A DNA stretch of 64,000 nt from Epiperipatus broadwayi (taxonomy: Eukaryota; Onychophora; Udeonychophora; Euonychophora; Peripatidae), in assembly GCA_028023455.1 (NCBI GenBank), contig JAQFVV010000315.1:478501-542500 (forward strand), read 5' to 3'. The notes under the pieces were generated by a model. The model searched no databases. It was not told the DNA's origin and saw only the letters and a program-made list of their open reading frames with translations. The number at the start of each line of letters is the position of its first letter. Positions within the stretch are counted from its first letter, which is position 1. The position numbers and the translations under genes are program-made. Of this stretch, positions 37,587 to 49,095 are shown in pieces.

Positions 37587-38582
37587 TTATATATATATTT
37601 TTTTTGTACTCAATTTTTGATTTGAGTTTATTAAGCTTTTGTTTATAATTTTTATATATGGCTGAGGACTAACACACTTTTCTTTCCAATTTATGGTTTC
37701 TTTCTCTATCTCTGTTACTATTTCATAGCATATATCAGACAACTTTTCTGAAACATTTTCTTCTATATTGGACAGTTCCTTAGTTATATGAGAATTAAGT
37801 TTTTGATTATGTTCATTTTCATGTTTTTCATCTTCTTGAAGATTAGAAGATTTTAATTTTGCTTTATTAAATTCATTTTCATCCGTTTGAAACTCTTTTG
37901 CTGTGTTTGATATTTCAGTTTCAGCTTCTGTATATACTGCTTCTTTATTTTCAATTTCAGAGGTATATTCCATAATCAGACTTTTTTCTGAAGGTAGACC
38001 AATAATTTCAAGATCACTCTTTGTAATTTCAATTTCTTCCTTTTTAACAATCTCAAATTTTGCTTCATCAGTATTTTGTTTTTCTATTCTTTGGTTTGCT
38101 TCTATTGCTTGCTTCCCATATTCTTCTCTTTGTTTGATATCTTCTTCTCTTTGTTTATTCCATTTTTGGTTATCCTCTTCTCTTTGTTTATCCCATTTTT
38201 GGTTATATTCTTCTCTTTGTTTATTCCATTTTTGGTTATATTCTTCTCTTTGTTTGATATCTTCTTCTCTTTGTTTATCCCATTTTTGGTTATCTTCTTC
38301 TCTTTGTTTGATATCTTCTTCTCTTTGTTTATCCCATTTTTGGTTATCTTCTTCTCTTTGTTTATCCCATTTTTGGTTATATTCTTCTCTTTGTTTGATA
38401 TCTTCTTCTCTTTGTTTATCCCATTTTTGGTTATATTCTTCTCTCTGTTTATCTCTTTTTTCTTCTCGCTGTCTGATATCTTCTTCTCTTTGTTCGTCTC
38501 TTTTCTGTTTTGCTTTTATAATTTCCATTATCTGAGCTATCATAGCTATCATTTCTGTTTTTTGAGCCTCCATGTTTACCAT
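37587..38582 (-). CDS. Coiled-coil repeat protein of element 1 (gag-position ORF)
   Basis: A 331-aa intact ORF, the largest open frame in this element. Residues 1-35 are a Met-rich leader (MVNMEAQKTEMIAMIAQIME). Residues about 36-165 alternate 7-residue (REEDIKQ) and 11-residue (REEDNQKWDKQ, REEYNQKWDKQ) modules, all strongly predicted as helical coiled coil. Residues 170-331 are Glu/Asn/Lys-rich and ungapped. I see no zinc knuckle, protease or polymerase motif. Its place right after the 5' LTR is that of gag, so a role in multimerising or packaging element RNA is possible, but that is inference. The first of the Met codons is taken as start because the ORF opens there. The antisense Ser/Leu/Phe-rich frames at 37903-38600 are shadows of this repeat. 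Confidence 0.75.
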   Translation of the reverse strand: MVNMEAQKTEMIAMIAQIMEIIKAKQKRDEQREEDIRQREEKRDKQREEYNQKWDKQREEDIKQREEYNQKWDKQREEDNQKWDKQREEDIKQREEDNQKWDKQREEDIKQREEYNQKWNKQREEYNQKWDKQREEDNQKWNKQREEDIKQREEYGKQAIEANQRIEKQNTDEAKFEIVKKEEIEITKSDLEIIGLPSEKSLIMEYTSEIENKEAVYTEAETEISNTAKEFQTDENEFNKAKLKSSNLQEDEKHENEHNQKLNSHITKELSNIEENVSEKLSDICYEIVTEIEKETINWKEKCVSPQPYIKIINKSLINSNQKLSTKKIYI

Positions 38583-38804
38583 TTCTCTTTTGTTTTCTGA
38601 ATCAGTAAGCTTCTCTCTCCATCCACACCATGACTTTACTCCATCTTTGAAATGCCTGTTTCATTCTTTATGCCATTCATTTTTGTTTTGTTTTTCTTTT
38701 AAACTTTTATTTTTTTAACCTTCCTGAACAAATTACATCACTACATCATATGCACTGTTCATGTCACAGAATTGTGATCTGCTTATGCCTATGAGTAGGC
38801 TAGC

Positions 38805-38990
38805 TAGATCGGACCTCACAATAGGGTGGCAAATTAACCGGCCTATGCCAGATAAGGCCTCACAGTAAGGTGACAATGTAATAGGTGCCTATGGTTAGGC
38901 TAGCTGGATAAAGCCTCACAGTTGGATGACAAATGTAACCGGAGCCTATAGGTAGGTTAGCCAGGTAAACCCTCACAGTTGGATGCCAAA
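38805..38990 (-). repeat. Reiterated LTR-end / primer-site module
   Basis: Four ~44-57 bp modules, each with CCTCACA (38814, 38858, 38913, 38970), then GGATGCCAAA-like sequence, then TGTAACCGG-like sequence. The last TGTAACCGG is the LTR boundary itself at 38991, and an exact second copy lies at 38935-38943. Thus the LTR tip plus adjoining leader has been copied inward several times with decay. Confidence 0.8.
38971..38988 (-). promoter_or_regulatory. Putative primer binding site of element 1
   Basis: Minus strand TGGCATCCAACTGTGAGG starts two bases after the LTR end. It begins with TGG, the complement of a tRNA CCA end, and resembles the tRNA-Lys type site TGGCGCCCAACGTGGGGC with several differences. 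The priming tRNA is therefore uncertain. Confidence 0.55.
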
Positions 38991-41547
38991 TGTAACCGGA
39001 CCGCCATACAACCGTTTTATTACGTCAGTTGTAACAATTTTCTGATGAGCATGCTGCAGGAAGGAACTATCAATTGATATTCTTAATGCAGATGTTAATG
39101 CCCCCCTACAACAATATTTCCTGCTCATCAGAGGATGTAGTACATAGAGACTGGAAACATCTAAATATTTCTATGTTTGGTTTCCCAAAGAGCGCCATTA
39201 GAGTTCCATCTCACTACAACCTGACTGGCCTAGGTCAAGTTATGTCAGACGTAGCTCAGAGAACATGAGATTCTCATGAACCAGTGCTATAATTGGTGAG
39301 TGATGCGATAAATAAACAAAACTGGACAACTGGATAACCAATTTAATTTTAGTAACAAAAAAAAATTTATTAAATAACAATTAATTTGCAATTTCAACAA
39401 TAGTTCATTAATTCCTCTATGAGAAGAAGCTTGGAAATATTCTAATTCAATAATAGTTCATTTTGAATTCATTTATGGGAAGAAGCTTGTGAATATTCTA
39501 ATTCAACAATAGTTCATTAATTCCTTTATGAGAAGAAGCTTGGAAATATTCTAATTCAATAATAGTTCATTTTGAATTTATTTATAGGAAGAAGCTTGTG
39601 AATATTCTAATTCAACAATAGTTCATTAATTCCTTTATGAGAAGAAGCTTGGAAACATCCTACTTCAACAATAGTTCATTTTTGTATTCCTTTATGAGAA
39701 GAAGCTTGGAAATATTCCAATTCAACAATAGTTTGTTTTTGTATTCCTTTATGAGAAGAAGCTTAGAAGCAGTCAAGCATTTATGGTTTATACAATAATT
39801 CATTTTGAAGCAGTCAAGCATTTATGGTTTATACAATAATTCATTTGTTCATTTAAGAGAAGAACCTTAGAAGCAGTCAAGCATTTATGGTTTATACAAT
39901 AATTCATTTTGAAGCAGTCAAGCACTTATGGTTTATACAATAATTCATTTTGAATTCATTTAAGGTAAGAACCTTAGAAGCAGTCAAGCATTTATGGTTT
40001 ATACAGCATTTTATCATTTTATGAATTATTACTGATTGGTAGATATTTGAACTCAACAATTCTTGGTTTGTAGAGCATTTATCATTTGATAATTGAGGCA
40101 TTTATAATTTAGCCAAATATAGAAGTATGTTCTTACACATAAACTCTGTTACATTATAAGAAGCTTAGAAGCAGTCAAGTATTTATGATTTATACAGCAT
40201 TTCATCATTTTATGAATTATTACCGATTGGTAGACATTTGAACTCAGCAATTCTTGGTTTGTAGAGCATTTATCATTTGATAATTGAGGCATTTATAATT
40301 TAGCCAAATATAGAAGTATATTCTTATACATAAACTCTGTTACATTATAAGAAGCTTAGAAGCAGTCAAGTATTTATGATTTATACAGCATTTCATCATT
40401 TTATGAATTATTACCGATTGGTAGACATTTGAACTCAGCAATTCTTGGTTTGTAGAGCATTTATCATTTGATAATTGAGGCATTTATAATTTAGCCAAAT
40501 ATAGAAGTATATTCTTATACATAAACTCTGTTACATTACCCAGATAGAAGTAATATGCAATTAAAGCATTTCTAATTCATATAGTAAATACGTTCAAATA
40601 TTTTTATAAATAAATTTGCATGTAGCTATTTCATAACTTCACTTTATAACGTATGATAAAGACGTTTTAACATTTTATAAAACAAATTCTATGTAATTAT
40701 TTCATAATGTCACTTTATAACGTATGATAAAGACGTTTTAATATTTTATAAAACACATTCTATGTAATTATTTCATAATGTCACTTTATAACGTATGATA
40801 AAGATGTTTTCATATTTTACAAAAAACAAATTCTATGTAATTATTTCATAACTTCATTTTATAACGTATGATAAACGTGTTCTAATATTTTACAAAACAA
40901 ATTCTATGTAATTATTTCATAACTTCACTTTATAACGTAAGATAAAGATGTTTTAATATTCTTATAACATAATTACCTTCCAGTTTTACAATCCAGTTTA
41001 TTCATAAAGAAGGCGGGTTATTTCATTTATGGAGAGTCATGGCATAGCGTGGAGAGAACGAAGCCGCTAAATTACCCCATTATTATCATAATTCCTCTAG
41101 CAAAGGTTTCTTTTTCCATTTTAACGTTCCGTTAAAATTATATTTTAACGTGTCAAAAGAATTAAGTAATACACTTTTTTTAAAACAAAAAATTTAATAT
41201 GTTCTGCCTCTCTGTGTAAGACGAGAGAGAAAAAAAAAGTTCTTTTCTTCCGACGACGTGTCTAATTTGAATACTGCCTCAGTTTAACTCAAGTATCTTT
41301 TCTTTTTTTCTTTTTAATGATTGGATAATTAATTTCTTTTCTTTTTTTTATTGAGACAGATAAAAAAAATAAGATAACTTAACATTTTATTTAAATCCAT
41401 CAATCACAAAATTAAAAATATGATTTTTCTTTTTTTTTTAACAAATTACAGCTTTATTGCGTTCCCAATTAGATTGAATCACGCTAGACGTTTTTAAATG
41501 GGGGGGGGGTCTTTTGAATATTTATATGAGGAACAGAATATCTGTTT

Positions 41548-41549
<2 letters not shown>
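38991..41549 (-). repeat. Element 1 5' LTR
   Basis: 2559 bp, near-identical to 33751-36424 apart from scattered substitutions and array length. It has two 191 bp units (40154-40535) instead of three, but one more ~65-70 bp CTTTATAACGTATG unit (five, about 40640-40945, instead of four). It would carry the promoter of the element; no promoter motif can be fixed by eye. Confidence 0.9.

Positions 41550-41605
<56 letters not shown>
41550..41605. repeat. (TA)n tract between elements 1 and 3
   Basis: TA run that both LTR elements abut directly. Confidence 0.95.
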
Positions 41606-41607
<2 letters not shown>

Positions 41608-43981
41608 TAACATCTGCCTTCTTCATCTATTTCAATTTATATACAAATAATTACCCACACACCAATTCTATATAAGAGAGAATAAATTTATAAATGTACT
41701 TGCCTTTTATATATATTGATGAAACTTTTATATTGCTATTACTTTATGGTTTAGCTCAGTTGGGGTTATAGTGTATGGCAATTATATAGGATGCAAATAA
41801 GGATGATAGAAATGTCTGTAAATAATAATTCTATAATGTTAATTGAAATATGTTCTAAGCATCTATTCAGTAAAAAAACCATTGCAAAAATTGACAATTA
41901 TTACATTTATTGCAATATAGACAATGATCAAAATCGCACTGTGATATGGAGATTTATCAACTCCAGACAGATTAAATAAATTGACATCTACTGGCAAATC
42001 TATATATTTTATAACTATATTATGTTGACCATATGTGTGTGTGGAAATGGATAATCGAACATATATAACAAAACAACTCATATGGGGTATTACTTCTATA
42101 AAACATTTATTGAAAATCAAAGACAAAAAAAAATAAAAAAATATTATTTTATGCACCTAGCTAATTAATTACATTTCTTATTCAGTAAAACTAAAATTGA
42201 CTAATATTTATTATATGAAATCATATTTTGAATATGGGCGCTTTTATAACATTATAAATATAATGTATTTATAAAACATACTTTTATGGGCTTATTTATA
42301 TAACAGATGGTGCAATAAATCAATCATCTTTTATAGATATTATAAATATTTAAAAGCATTTATCTGTTATAATCCATGTATATCATTTAACATTAACTAT
42401 ACAAAAATAAAGAGAGAAAGCAGAAAAACAATAACCAAACACTTACACCTATATATTGAGGGCTAAACAATTTCTCCAAACTCAATCTTAATAATATAAC
42501 CATCCTTTGACCAATTCTACCTCAAAATACACTCAATACCCTTCCTACATAAACAAACTTATAATAGACAATGTTTTAATTGTTTATTTTTTTTAATAAA
42601 CTACATCAACAAAATTGAAGCAAAATAAATACAATTTAAAAAAAAAATTATAGCATCGTGCACACACCCGAATATATAACCACATATAATATGATTTTTA
42701 GATCATATAGAATAATAAATTATCATATTATAATAATAAGAAGTTACATTGTTTTTTTAAAATAAAAATAAAAAATTGATTGTACATCTATTATAAGCAA
42801 TAAGAAAAAAATACTTAGTCATATCCAATCATTAAATGTTAAGTTTTTTTAAAAATTTGAAAGTTGAAAGAAAATATACATATCAATTTCAAAGATAACA
42901 GTAAATTATAACATAAAAAATGTTAATCCCTCCATTGAAGCATAATTTGTTAAGAATTACAATAGTTTCTTTTATATTTTAGAATCCTGTAATAAGCATT
43001 ATAAATAATATTAGCATGCATTGGAATTATTTTATTACATATGCGCAAATAGCAAAATTATACATTATATAAAATTATCCTCTTGATATAAGATTAAATG
43101 GATAACTCTTTCATTTTAAATTTTATTTTGCAGAATATCAATAAAACATTCTTTAAGCTGAAATCACACATCATGTATTTGACTATAGTGTTTAATAAAA
43201 TTTTTTTAGGTAGCTTCATTTTAGGTAATTTTCTCATTCTGATATTATTTATCTATGATAATACTTTGTAAATAAATTATAATTAATTATCTTATATAAC
43301 ATGCAGGCATTTTGAAGGTAGTGCGCATGGGTCATCAGTTGATAGAAATTTGGAGCTGGTTCCCTTAAGGTTTATCTCTGCATGGTTATATTATTCCAGT
43401 AGTATAATAGAAAATCATCCACTGGTATATTATCAAAATCCTCATGATGTTTATTTATTTGTTCTAATACACTTAAAGAGTTATTGATTTTTTTAAGCTT
43501 TCTTTTCTTTTACATCTTCTTCCTTGGAATTTTTTTATTTTTCCTTCAGGTTTTAAACTTTCTGTCTCAGCTTTCTGTCCCAGCTCTCTCATGCCCTCTT
43601 TTGTTTTTATTATTATGCATTTGGAAGCATGCCAGAATTTCCTATTCATAAAATTTTAGCAATAAAATATTGGAATGAAAGAAAACATAAAAAAATAAAT
43701 AAATATTAAATATTAAATATTAATTTACAAATGTCTATTAATTTTACTCTCATACCAACATTCCCTGATGTTTCCCTATCTTCCTCTTCCACTAATGAAC
43801 ATATTTAACTTAAAATCTTATTAACTGGTACACCCAATTTAAAATTTCAATTTTTTTAAAGCCTAATTTTAAATAGCAAATTACATCACAATTCAGTTGT
43901 CTAAGATAATTATCTTTAGCCATTATTAGTACAAATGTGAACTTCCCACATTTCTTCCTAGTGCCAACCTGTAAGATCACA
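41606..43981 (-). repeat. Element 3 3' LTR
   Basis: 2376 bp with TG...CA ends. It contains an isolated A-box-like TTAGCTCAGTTGG at 41752-41764 without a matching B-box. It is uninterrupted at the point where the other LTR holds the RTE element, so it serves as an empty-site reference. Confidence 0.8.
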
Positions 43982-43983
43982 AT

Positions 43984-43997
43984 ACTCCCTCCTTATG
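43984..43997 (-). other. Element 3 polypurine tract
   Basis: Minus strand CATAAGGAGGGAGT directly before the TGTGATC start of the LTR. Confidence 0.6.
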
Positions 43998-44143
43998 AAA
44001 GAAAAATGAATTTGATAAACAACAAGAAGTATTAATATCCCATCAAATTTGACATTAAGGTTAGTTTAAAATTACACTTGTGAAAAACACAAAAACAAAA
44101 CATTTAAGGCTTTACAAACACATGTTTATATTATATTATATAT

Positions 44144-45833
44144 TGTACCGGGTTGGAATATGTGACTTTCGAAACACAGTCTCTTAGGCAGAGAAGAACA
44201 TACTCCAAGAGTATGTATGCCCAAACAATAGCTATAAAATATATAACTATCATTATATTTCCAGGACATAACTTCTTCTCAACTGTTGAGTTCGACACCA
44301 TGTTCAAAGCACTTCTTTGTTTGTGTATAAACATGGGCACCAGCTATCTATTCAAGAATGAATAAATAATGCACTTTGGGAAATGGCCACTAACTCAATG
44401 CCTAAATATCCATGACTAGCTCCTCTATTTGTAATCACTAACATATTATACATAATTGGGGGGGAAAGAATTGATAAATGTTTGTAAAAGAATTGATTAA
44501 AAGAATTGGTAGAAGGAATTGATAAAAAGAATTGACCGACAAATAAAATTTAATTTTAAAGACAATTTATTAACTAACATTTACTAATTTTAAACATTTT
44601 ATAATTCTAATAAAACATACACATATTTTTAAATTAACATTTCTAAACTGGTTTAAATATTCTTGTAGATTTTAATAATAGAACACTGGCAATTATCTAA
44701 TTTAACTAACAACACTGATATAATGATCGCACACATATTAACTCATAAACACACATATATAATAATAAAGTATTACATAGCATTTGAAACTTAAACACAC
44801 ATATCAATAGTTCATTTTATGTATGATATAGAGTTCATATAATTAGACTCTTGGAGGATTCACACAAATTAATGCAATGCAATGGTTATTACAGTATAAA
44901 TGAAAATAAGCAAATGTTTTACCTAGGATTTTGAACGTAGATTTAGAACTTTGTTTTCTTCTTGTTTGTTGCTTCTTCCAGCTGGCTGGGACATTTCCTT
45001 GATGAGTTTCCTTATTATTCACAATTATTACTATTGGAGACAATTATATATTGATGGAGATTTCGAAGTTGTTACGCTGACATTATTTCATGGGCAGATC
45101 TTGCTGTTTTCATCGGACTTTAGGTTGTGGAAAAAAAACGTGTGTTTCCAAAAGCTGCTCAGCACTGCATTTTGTTTCTGTATACAATTAACTCAACTGA
45201 TTGTCCTCTCTTGACTTAAATGACTCAATTAATTTCTGAACTGAACTGGTTATCTGATAAAATTTTACTATTTATGCCTGTGAAGTGTTTTTCTTTTTAA
45301 TATTCTCCGGCAATATCTGTTGTCAAAATTTCATTGATAAACCTTTGACAATGTGTTTTGGAAGATTGTTTACTTAGTAATACCCATGCAAAATGTGTTG
45401 TTTTATATTTTTAATTAATTAATAGCCATTGCTGTGTTTTTTAATGATAATCTTCTTTAACTTTCATTTATTTATAATAACATTTATTACACATACATTT
45501 ATTCTATTATTGACAATCGCACATATATACGCACATATATTACTTTTCTTTAATTCGAATAAAAAGAGATTTGTATTTTTAAAACTTTAAATTATTTATA
45601 TTTTATGAATGCTAATAAGAAAAACTTTTTACTTCCTTTTATAAAACTTTTAGTTTAACTTTTCTAACTTTTATTTCAAAACTAATGATAGAAAACTATT
45701 TGATTCTTATCTTTTTCGAAAACAAACTGCAATAAACTCTTCAACATTTAATTTTACATTTTTTCTTTTACAAAAGATTATTTTAATAATTTTTTTAGAT
45801 AAATTATTATGTGCCAATATCAATATTGGTATA
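44144..45833 (-). repeat. Element 2 3' LTR
   Basis: 1690 bp, TGTACC at the left end and GGTATA at the right, where the solo LTR has GGTACA. A small AAAGAATTGAT tandem run lies near 44466-44545. Confidence 0.78.
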
Positions 45834-45851
45834 TTATGCCCCCCCCGCACC
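45834..45851 (-). other. Element 2 polypurine tract
   Basis: Minus strand GGTGCGGGGGGGGCATAA abuts the LTR start, matching the position of the tract in elements 1 and 3. Confidence 0.6.
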
Positions 45852-45959
45852 TTGCAAGTAAAATGCATCTATTTTTGACCATTTTATCTCTGACAACTTT
45901 AATTCTTAATTTATTATTCTCTAAGTTTGCTTTTTGATATCTTTTACTTTACATACTAA

Positions 45960-46390
45960 GGGCAATCTCCAGTGATACCTTTCTTCTTTTTATGCTGGAA
46001 ACATTGTTTACAATGTTCTGAGTCCTGGATAGTGACCACAAGGACAGAATAATTTTGTGGCACAGGGATCTTTTAGAAATGAAGCTTCGGCTGCTGATTC
46101 TCATGATTGGACTGTGACTAAGAAAAGGTCACTGTGAATGGCAATAATTTTCAACTGTCCATTTTTGACTTATGTTTTGGAAAACGATTGCCAGATCTCT
46201 TGATCGGACTTTGACTAAGAAGAGGTCGCTGTGAATGGAAGGAATTTTCAACTGTCTATTTCCAATTTACACTTTGGAAAATGAGGTATGAGATATGGGG
46301 ATTCTCCTCTGAAAAAGTTACTTATGACTTACTCTGGTTGTCATCAGTGCGGCCAATCCGTTACGGGTACTAAAATTTATACAGTCGACA
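45960..46390. repeat. Element 2 internal duplication (~110 bp)
   Basis: Two tandem copies around 46095 and 46200 share GACTAAGAA, AGGTC..CTGTGAATGG and AATTTTCAACTGTC. The stretch is less AT-rich than the rest of the element and has no ORF. Confidence 0.65.
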
Positions 46391-47325
46391 GCTTTAAACT
46401 TATCCTTAACTAAAACATTACTATACTATCATCTTCCCTTAATTCAAACCCTTATACACTCCTAATACAACTTAGATTGACTTTCATTTATATTATTTTA
46501 ATCTTTCAATATTATTTTTAAATACACATGAACGTTACTTTAACATATTTACTTCTATTACACAAATCTGACAATATTATTTTTAAACCATTACGGACAT
46601 TATCTTACATATTTATTTAATCTTACAATACTATTCTAAACTATTGTGGACATCAATTTACATATTTATTTATATTATGATAATATTTTTAAACCATTTA
46701 TTCAGCTTCTTTATTTAACATGCGTATATTTAGAAAACTATTTTATTTTACTGCTCTTTATTATTATACAAAGATTTTATTGGAAATGATTACTTTAAAC
46801 CATTTATTTACTTCCTTTTATTAACTTTCGTGTATTCAAAACTATTTTATTTTCACATGCGTGTACTCAGAAAAAAAAACCTGTTTTACTTTATTGCAAT
46901 TCATTATTATACAAATATCTATTTGACTACCTTAATTTTATTCTAGAAATTCCATTATCTTTTCATTTATTTAAACCTACAACTTTACTTTTGCATCATT
47001 AATTTGACCCATTTATTTAACTTGATGTCATTGATTGATTTTTTTTTATTTGAACTGTTTATTTATGAGCATTTTCTTTCTTAATTAATGTGTGTGAGGG
47101 AAAAAAATATTTTACTTTACGAAGCCTCAATTATTATTATTACTTTCAAACATTTCATTTATTATTATTCATTTATTTTTAAATTTATTGTCTTAAGTTT
47201 TAAATAGAAGTTTCAGATTTAATTTATTAGATTTATTTACTTTAGAATAATAATATTCATGCTCATTGTTCATTTCCATTCCTTTTTGTTTATTTTCTTT
47301 ACTATTCCATCCCTATTACTAACTT

Positions 47326-48045
47326 TTAAACTTTATTAGGTGGTTCCTTCTTTCTTTCTACTAATTCTATAATATAAACTAATTTTCCTCTCTTATCTAT
47401 CCCGCTTTTATAATTTATTACTTTATCTCTTTCTCTTTCCATTCTATTTTCAATTTTGTAAATCAGAAAACCTTGATACCTAGCACAACTCCATATTACT
47501 TCAATATTAGAATATTTTTTTCTATGCTTTCTTTTTGTTCTAAGTCTCCATCTAAAGCGAATACGAACGTTTACTTTAACCTTTTTATTTTTATTTTCTA
47601 TCTTGATTAATTTTATTTCCAAGCTACTATGCTTAACACTATCTTCTGCCTTTTAATCTACATACATTTCTACTTTATCTGTTTCAATGCTATCTGATTC
47701 TAATTCAATTTCTATCTTTTTTATCACCTCAACTTTCTTATTTTTTTTGACAAAATCTACTTGTACGATCTCTTAATTTTCCCCTACCTTTCCTGTTATC
47801 TCACATCTTATGTCTCTTACTTCTGCTCTGAGTTCCTTAATTTCTCCTTTAACCTGTCTAATTTCTTCCTTCAATTCTGCTTTGAGTTCTAACTGGCTTT
47901 GTTTGAATTCTTGACACATTTCTTCCATCATATTCATCATCATTTTTGTCATCATTCACATCTCAGATACTTCTTCTTTCTCTTTGTCCACTAACTGGGG
48001 ATTTTTAAAATATATTGGGCTTTCTTCTGGCTCCATTTCTTTATT
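47326..48045 (-). pseudogene. Element 2 coiled-coil ORF, interrupted by three stops
   Basis: One minus-strand frame stays in register from the Met near 48040 to the stop at 47326, apart from a TGA near 47956 and TAA codons near 47773 and 47655. Pieces: MNKEMEPEESPIYFKNPQLV; then a Met-rich start MMTKMMMNMMEEMCQEF with a heptad-like LKAELKEEIRQVKGEIKELR segment; then a Lys/Arg-rich C-terminal half (about 98 aa, KNKKVKVNVRIRFRWRLRTK). The layout of Met-rich leader, coiled coil and basic tail parallels the 331-aa ORF of element 1, though sequence similarity is low. No function can be assigned. Confidence 0.6.
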
Positions 48046-48304
48046 CATAGTTACACTATTACTTTTATTTTTAATTTATAAAATTATATTTTGCAAAATC
48101 GAATATTATTATTGTATATTTATTTTTCTTACTAAGACGGAAACAGCCACTGACTCCACCCCTTTTGTCCTTTTTTTACCCATTCTAACATTTCAGCTCT
48201 GCCCATAATACCCAATTGTCTCTGATTTAACATAATGATTTATTTTAACTAATGGAAATAGCATAAATGTCAAATCTCTTTTCATTTAAAGAAAAAAAAA
48301 GTTT

Positions 48305-49002
48305 TCACTGTTTTCATCAAACTTCAGGCTGTGGAAAAAAAAATGCATGTTCCCAAAAGCTGCTCAGCACTGCATTTTGTTTTTAGATGCAATTAACTCA
48401 ACTGATTGTCCTCTCTTGACTTAACTGACTCAATTAATTCCTGAACTGAACTGATTATCCAATAAAATTTTACTATTTATACCTGCAAAGTGTTTTTCTT
48501 TTCAATATCCTCTGGTAATATCTGTTCTCGAAATTTCATTGATAATCCTTTGACAATATGTTTTGGAAAATTGTTTACTTAGTAATAGCCATGCAAGACA
48601 TGTTTTATATTTTTAATTAATTAATAGCCATTGCCTCGTTTTTTTAATGATAATCTTCTTTAACTTTCATTTATTTATAATAACATTTATTACGCATACA
48701 TTTATTCTATTATTGACAATCGCACATTTATACGCACATATATTACTTTTCTTTAATTCGAATGAAAAGAGATGTGTATTTTTAAAACTTTAAATTATTT
48801 ATATTTTACAAATGCTAACTTCCTTTTATAAAACTTTTAGTTTAACTTTTCTAACTTTTATTTCAAAACTAATGATAGAAAACTATTTGATTCTTATCTT
48901 TTTCAAAAACAAACTGCAATAAACTCTTCAACATTTAATTTTATGTTTTTTTCTTTTATGAAAGATTATTTTAATAATTTTTTTTAGATAAATTAATATG
49001 TG

Positions 49003-49005
<3 letters not shown>
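48305..49005 (-). repeat. Element 2 5' LTR remnant
   Basis: Aligns with 45103-45820, including the GCTGCTCAGCACTGCATTTTG block. It is truncated at both ends. Confidence 0.8.

Positions 49006-49089
<84 letters not shown>
49006..49089. repeat. (TA)n microsatellite
   Basis: Pure TA run at the junction of the element 2 LTR remnant and element 3 interior. Confidence 0.97.
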
Positions 49090-49091
<2 letters not shown>

Positions 49092-49095
49092 TATT

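Larger units (their letters stand above)
33751..41549 (-). mobile_element. Element 1: young non-autonomous LTR retroelement
   Basis: Two nearly identical long direct repeats (33751-36424 and 38991-41549) start TGTAAC and end GTTTCA on the plus strand, which is TG...CA on the coding strand. Orientation is minus: a primer-site-like sequence follows the right LTR, a 331-aa ORF comes next, and a purine tract precedes the left LTR. Both outer ends lie in ATATAT sequence, fitting a target duplication in a TA tract. The 2566 bp interior encodes only the coiled-coil ORF, with no protease, RT, RNase H or integrase, so movement would need proteins from another element. Near-identity of the LTRs implies a recent insertion. 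Confidence 0.85.
44144..49005 (-). mobile_element. Element 2: LTR retroelement nested in element 3, damaged
   Basis: The left LTR is complete (44144-45833). The right LTR keeps only about 700 bp (48305-49005), lacking its first ~960 bp and the PBS region, and its end dissolves into a TA tract. The interior has a G-rich purine tract beside the left LTR and a decayed minus-strand coiled-coil ORF, but no pol motifs. The same family has a solo LTR at 19312-20816. Confidence 0.7.

Noticed and set aside
37903-38600. Plus-strand Ser/Leu/Phe/Cys-rich ORFs of 210 and 174 codons
   Set aside because: Antisense shadows of the repeat region of the minus-strand 331-aa ORF; the hydrophobic low-complexity pattern follows from the repeat.
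41750-41790. tRNA gene suggested by TTAGCTCAGTTGG (also at 53145)
   Set aside because: Only the A-box matches; no B-box, acceptor stem or anticodon arm follows. It is an LTR-internal coincidence or a relic.
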